Position numbers and translations under genes: made by a program. The notes under the pieces are model-generated. The model was given only the letters and a program-made list of their open reading frames with translations. It searched no databases and was not told where the DNA came from. This document shows positions 6,426-9,734 of a DNA stretch of 9,734 bases, piece after piece. The stretch is from Bryobacterales bacterium (GTDB lineage: Bacteria; Acidobacteriota; Terriglobia; Bryobacterales; Bryobacteraceae): assembly GCA_003142355.1 (NCBI GenBank), contig PLMF01000236.1:1149-10882 (forward strand), given 5' to 3'. Each line of letters begins with the position of its first letter. The first letter of the stretch is position 1.

Positions 6426-9002
6426 CAAAACTTCCCGCACCTTGGCGGCGAGTTGCGCGGGGGAGAATGGTTTGGGCAGATAGGCCACGCCCGGATCGAG
6501 CACGCCTTCGTGCGCGATCGCGTTGGCCGTGTATCCCGACGTGTACAGCGTCTTGAGCGATGGACGCAGCGCCAAAAGCCGCGCGGCGAGTTCTCCTCCG
6601 GCCATTCCCGGCATCACCACGTCGGTGATCAGCAGGTGGATTGGCCCCGAGTACCCCTCGCACAGCGACAACGCCAAGCTTCCATTGGCGGCTTCGAGGA
6701 GCCGATACCCGCGGCTCCGTAGCACCGCCAGCGTCAGTCTCCGCACTTCCGGCTGGTCCTCGACCACGAGCACCGTTTCGGTGCCCCGCAGAGCGTCCGC
6801 CGCCAGAACTGGCGTCGGAACCGGCTCGGGGGTGCCGCCCGCCCTGGGAAGGTATACTTTGAACGTCGATCCTCTGCCGGGTTCGCTATAGACCCAGATC
6901 CAACCGCCGGCCTGTTTCACGATGCCGTACACCGTGGAAAGACCGAGCCCGGTTCCCACTCCCGTGTCTTTGGTAGTGAAGAAGGGCTCAAAGATGTGTT
7001 GCGCGACGTCCTGGGTCATCCCTGCTCCCGTGTCGGTGATGGAGAGCAGGACGTAGGGCCCGGTTGCCACGCCGGCGTGCTGCGCGGCATAGCTTTCGTC
7101 GAGATCGGTGTTCGAGGTTTCTATGATAATCCGGCCGCCATCCGGCATGGCATCGCGCGCGTTGATCGCCATGTTCATCAGAACCTGGTTCATTTGGCTT
7201 GGATCCGCCACCACCGAACCGAGGCCGCGATCGAAGTGGGTGACAATTTCGATGTCGTCGCCGATCAGCCGGGATAGCATCTTGCCAGCCTCGGCGACTA
7301 CGTCGTTGAGGCTGATGACGCGTGGCGCGGCCACCTGCTTCCTGCTGAACGCCAGAAGTTGTTGGGTCAGCGCCGCCGCCCGATTGCCCGCCAGGAGAAT
7401 CTCGTCTACTTGCTCCCGCAGCGGATTCTCGGGGCCCATCTCATCGAGAAGCATGGCGCAATAGCCGTTGATCACGGCCAGGTGGTTGTTGAAGTCGTGG
7501 GCCACCCCGCCGGCCAGCCGCCCGACGCTTTCCATCTTCTGCGCTTGCAGCAGTTGGCGCTCCAGATGGTGCCTTTCCTCTTCCGCCCGTTTCTGCCCGG
7601 TAATGTCCTCGACGACAGCGGCGAAGTGCAAGGGATTTCCGGAGGGCGAGCGGAGCAGGGACACCATCAGATTTGCCCAAACCACGTCGCCGTTTTTTCG
7701 GAGGTAGCGCTTTTCCACTCTGAAACTGCTCGGCTCACCCCTCAGCAGTTGCGCCACGAGTTGTTCGTCTCGAGCGAGCTCGTCCGGATGGGTGATGTCG
7801 CGGAACGTCCGGCCAAGCAGTTCCTCCCGCGAGTATCCCATAATCTCGCAGAATCGCCGGTTCACCCGGATGAACCGTGCTTCCAGCGAGGAATCAGCCA
7901 TGCCGATGGCCGCCTGCTCGAAGATCGAGCGAAAACGGGATTCGCTTTCTTGCAGCGCCTGCGCAGCCCTCTTTTCCACCGCCCGGCGCTCGATTTCCGC
8001 CTCGTAGCGCTCCCGGTAGAACTGGAGTTGCTGGCGCCTCCACCAGAGCACAATCATCGCGCCCACCGCCAGAATCAGCGAAACCGCACCCAGGCCCAGC
8101 ACCAGGCAGCGCCGGCGAACGGGCGCCTCCACCTCGTCCTCGTTCATCTTGGCGACCAGGTACCACGGCGTATCGGGAACGCGCCGGACGGCGGCGAATA
8201 CCCTCACGCCCCGATAATCCAGCGCTTCGATGTTGCCTTCATGGCCGCCCACCGCCTGCACCGCCGCAACTTCCGTCCGGCTCATCGGTACTCTGAGGTT
8301 GACCGCCGAATTCTCACGGCCGCGAAGTCGGTTCAGGAACACGGCTTCGTCGCCGTCCCGGCGAACCAACACCGTTTCCCCGCTCGCACTGGGGGCCGGC
8401 CAGGTTTCGAGGAACGGGTACAGGTAGGTAGCGGGATCTATGCCGAGTGCAAGCACCCCGAATGCCGCTGCACCGGGGGCGAGTCGCAGCGGCAGGTTCA
8501 GTGCGAGATGGACCGGTTCGGAAGGTGTGTCGCGGAAAAAGTCCCGAAGCACGACGTCGCCGGCCCGGAGCGTGCCCGCGGCAACCCGGCGAAGGTGTTC
8601 GTCGCTGCCGAACCTCTGTCCTGCCGAGAGGACCGGCTTTCCCTGCCGGTCGAGCAGCAAGACGTCCGTGTAACGCAGGTTCTTGCATAGCCCATCCATC
8701 CAGGCATAAACCGCGTCCCGATCGGACGCGCTGGCGTCTCCGGCCAGAACCCGCCGCATTACGGTCAAAACCATGCCGTCCGCCAGAATGGCGCGCGCTT
8801 CGCCAAGTTGCGTCGACCGCCACATGGACAGATCCTTGACCTTGATGTCGGCGACGGTAAGAAGCTGGTTGCGGACGTTCTGCTCGACTGTGTCCTTTTG
8901 TTCGACGTGGAACCAGTACGCCATCACGCCGATGGCCGAGGCTAGAAGGACGAACAGGGCGAGAAGCTGATACGGAACGCGCGGCGAAGAACTGGATCTC
9001 AT
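6414..9002 (-). CDS. Membrane hybrid histidine kinase: sensor, PAS, HisKA, ATPase, receiver
   Basis: This encodes an 862-residue signalling protein. The order is a membrane helix (about 12-30), a large extracytoplasmic sensor (about 31-294) ending in a Cache-like VPDTPWYLVAKMNEDE stretch, a second membrane helix (298-320), a helical linker (322-352), a PAS domain (about 354-472), HisKA with phospho-accepting His502 in GGVAHDFNN, and a HATPase domain. The ATPase boxes are intact: Asn614 in AINARDAMP, DTGAGM at 657-662, FEPFF at 671-675 and GVGTGLGLS at 681-689. A receiver domain follows (742-862) with Asp794 (LLITDVVMPGM), acidic pair Glu748/Asp749 and Lys844. The kinase should therefore pass phosphate from His502 to its own Asp794. 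The ligand is unknown, and no response regulator with a DNA-binding domain is next to it. ATG 9002 is preferred because upstream codons (MPGPGPGMPGPY) are only the palindromic repeat translated. Its last residues and stop lie in the tandem repeat at 6385-6425. Confidence 0.93.
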   Translation of the reverse strand: MRSSSSPRVPYQLLALFVLLASAIGVMAYWFHVEQKDTVEQNVRNQLLTVADIKVKDLSMWRSTQLGEARAILADGMVLTVMRRVLAGDASASDRDAVYAWMDGLCKNLRYTDVLLLDRQGKPVLSAGQRFGSDEHLRRVAAGTLRAGDVVLRDFFRDTPSEPVHLALNLPLRLAPGAAAFGVLALGIDPATYLYPFLETWPAPSASGETVLVRRDGDEAVFLNRLRGRENSAVNLRVPMSRTEVAAVQAVGGHEGNIEALDYRGVRVFAAVRRVPDTPWYLVAKMNEDEVEAPVRRRCLVLGLGAVSLILAVGAMIVLWWRRQQLQFYRERYEAEIERRAVEKRAAQALQESESRFRSIFEQAAIGMADSSLEARFIRVNRRFCEIMGYSREELLGRTFRDITHPDELARDEQLVAQLLRGEPSSFRVEKRYLRKNGDVVWANLMVSLLRSPSGNPLHFAAVVEDITGQKRAEEERHHLERQLLQAQKMESVGRLAGGVAHDFNNHLAVINGYCAMLLDEMGPENPLREQVDEILLAGNRAAALTQQLLAFSRKQVAAPRVISLNDVVAEAGKMLSRLIGDDIEIVTHFDRGLGSVVADPSQMNQVLMNMAINARDAMPDGGRIIIETSNTDLDESYAAQHAGVATGPYVLLSITDTGAGMTQDVAQHIFEPFFTTKDTGVGTGLGLSTVYGIVKQAGGWIWVYSEPGRGSTFKVYLPRAGGTPEPVPTPVLAADALRGTETVLVVEDQPEVRRLTLAVLRSRGYRLLEAANGSLALSLCEGYSGPIHLLITDVVMPGMAGGELAARLLALRPSLKTLYTSGYTANAIAHEGVLDPGVAYLPKPFSPAQLAAKVREVLSEK

Positions 9003-9023
9003 GCCCTCACTCGCAAAAGAACT

Positions 9024-9075
9024 GTAGGGGCCGGGCATGCCCGGCCCCGGGCCAGGCATGCCCGGGGGCCCCTAC
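9024..9075. repeat. REP-like pair: two GTAG-headed palindromes in opposite orientation
   Basis: Bases 9024-9048 read GTAG followed by an overlapping perfect 22-bp palindrome at 9027-9048 centred on GGGCATGCCC. On the opposite strand, 9075 down to 9049 again reads GTAG followed by an imperfect palindrome with the same GGCATGCC centre. The outermost 9 bases (GTAGGGGCC / GGCCCCTAC) are exact inverted repeats. A GTAG head on a GC-rich hairpin is the classic REP layout, and two in inverted order resemble a BIME. REPs are spread by RAYT transposases and can affect mRNA stability, termination or gyrase binding. The element fills most of the 69-bp gap between the oxidoreductase and the kinase. Its right GTAG contains the oxidoreductase stop codon. 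Left of it on the minus strand follows TACAGTTCTTTT, which could act as a weak T-tract or contain a -10-like TACAGT. Confidence 0.7.
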
Positions 9076-9734
9076 GCCACATCCACCCAGGCGTGTTTCC
9101 GGTGGCTGTCCATCTCCGCCTGCAGGATCGTGAGCGTCCGCAGGCCGTCGGCGAACTGCGGGTACTCGGGCTCGGAGCCGGGATCCTCGATCGACCGGTA
9201 GAAGCGGCGGAACACCTGCTTGAAGGTGTCGTCGTAGCCTTCGCTGTGGCCGCCCGGCAGATCCGCGTAGGAGCGCGCCAACGGTTTCAGCAGCGACGGG
9301 TCCTTGATAATGATCTGGTTGTTGGTGTTGCGGTTGCCAATCCACAACTCGTCGGGGCGCTCCTGGTCCCACGCCACGCCGGCTTTGGTCCCGTAGATTT
9401 CGAGGTTCAGACGGTTCTTGCGCCCGGCGGAAACCTGGCTGGCGGTGAAGGCGCCGCGCGCGCGGTCGCCCATGCGAAACGCCACCGCGCCGAAATCCTC
9501 GGTGTCGATGGGCACCTCGATGTAATCCTCGGGCTTCAGCATCTTGCCCGCGAACGTCTCCACCGGTCCCTTGGGACGCTTGTGCGTTTTGTTGTAGGTC
9601 TGCAGGTCCGCGCACACCGAGGTGATGCGCAACCCGGTGACGTGCTCGGCCATGTCGCACCAGTGCGAGCCGAGGTCCGCCAGGCAGCGCGACGCGCCGC
9701 TGGTCTTGGAATCCAGGCGCCAGTTCCAATCGGT
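9072..9734 (-). CDS. Gfo/Idh/MocA-family oxidoreductase, 5' end cut by window edge
   Basis: The last 220 residues of a leftward gene are present; the family is usually about 350-400 residues, so the N-terminal NAD(P)-binding Rossmann fold lies beyond the right edge. The visible part opens with TDWNWRLDSKTSG and then LADLGSHWCDMAEHVTG. This matches the family motif in which an Asp and a His (Asp20 and His24 of this fragment) sit at the substrate site. The remainder fits the C-terminal beta-sheet domain (RGAFTASQVSAGRKNRLNLEIYGTKAGVAWDQERPDELWIG) and ends FADGLRTLTILQAEMDSHRKHAWVDVA. Such enzymes oxidise or reduce sugars, inositols or related polyols with a nicotinamide cofactor in the cytoplasm; the substrate is not known. 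The frame is open through the edge, so an internal Met at 9653 should not be taken as the start. The stop TAG is part of the REP-like repeat. The kinase follows 69 bp downstream on the same strand. Confidence 0.9.
   Translation of the reverse strand, partial: TDWNWRLDSKTSGASRCLADLGSHWCDMAEHVTGLRITSVCADLQTYNKTHKRPKGPVETFAGKMLKPEDYIEVPIDTEDFGAVAFRMGDRARGAFTASQVSAGRKNRLNLEIYGTKAGVAWDQERPDELWIGNRNTNNQIIIKDPSLLKPLARSYADLPGGHSEGYDDTFKQVFRRFYRSIEDPGSEPEYPQFADGLRTLTILQAEMDSHRKHAWVDVA

Noticed and set aside
7359..8690. Plus-strand open frame (443 codons) opposite the histidine kinase
   Set aside because: It mirrors the kinase codons, has no recognisable motif and lies wholly inside a well-supported gene.
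9003..9059. Upstream extension of the kinase start to ATG 9059
   Set aside because: The added residues (MPGPGPGMPGPY and so on) are just the palindromic repeat translated; the membrane helix follows the ATG at 9002 directly.
9072..9653. Oxidoreductase as a complete short gene from ATG 9653
   Set aside because: The frame stays open to the right edge and the family motifs DWNWRL and DLGSHW lie upstream of that Met.

Overview
The window is high-GC DNA from what looks like a soil or sediment acidobacterium, probably Solibacter/Bryobacterales-like. This is inferred from gene style: a GT-C/TPR (TMTC-like) membrane protein, a secreted S9 peptidase with Gly/Arg-rich linkers, a Gfo/Idh protein with the WNWRL signature, a hybrid kinase, and TAnnnT boxes about 7 bases before start codons. 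No rRNA, tRNA, CRISPR array, phage gene or complete transposase is visible. No search could be run, so the taxonomy is tentative.

Left part (1-6311). A radical SAM enzyme, cut by the left edge, runs leftward from 755. Diverging from it is a rightward run of four genes: a 73-residue predicted coiled-coil protein (788-1009), a YkgJ-type cysteine-cluster protein (1094-1606), a 640-residue membrane glycosyltransferase-like protein with C-terminal TPRs (1603-3525) and a secreted S9-family serine peptidase (3525-6311). The last three overlap by 4 bases (ATGA) and 1 base (TGATG), so they are probably cotranscribed and translationally coupled. The first two starts each have a TAnnnT box 6 bases upstream in a shared TGCGTTAT..TCGA context. 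That suggests leaderless transcription.

Junction (6254-6425). The peptidase and a leftward hybrid histidine kinase converge here. A 24-bp perfect inverted repeat (6254-6277 / 6370-6393) with core GGGGTCAGACGC encloses 92 bp. One arm lies inside the peptidase reading frame and encodes its last residues. A decaying 11-bp tandem repeat next to the other arm supplies the end and stop codon of the kinase. It looks like a small non-autonomous mobile or REP-like element lodged between two gene ends.

Right part (6414-9734). The hybrid kinase (sensor, PAS, HisKA, ATPase, receiver) lies leftward and is complete. Upstream on the same strand is the C-terminal part of a Gfo/Idh/MocA oxidoreductase, cut by the right edge. 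Between them sits a compact 52-bp element (9024-9075) made of two GTAG-headed palindromes in opposite orientation, like a REP pair (BIME). It supplies the oxidoreductase stop codon and lies 22 bp upstream of the kinase start.

The genes do not form one obvious pathway. The left operon may combine protein glycosylation and peptide degradation at the cell envelope, but this is speculative. The most unusual signals are the two repeat elements that have rewritten gene ends and the repeated start-proximal promoter motif. I see no convincing new defence or biosynthetic system.
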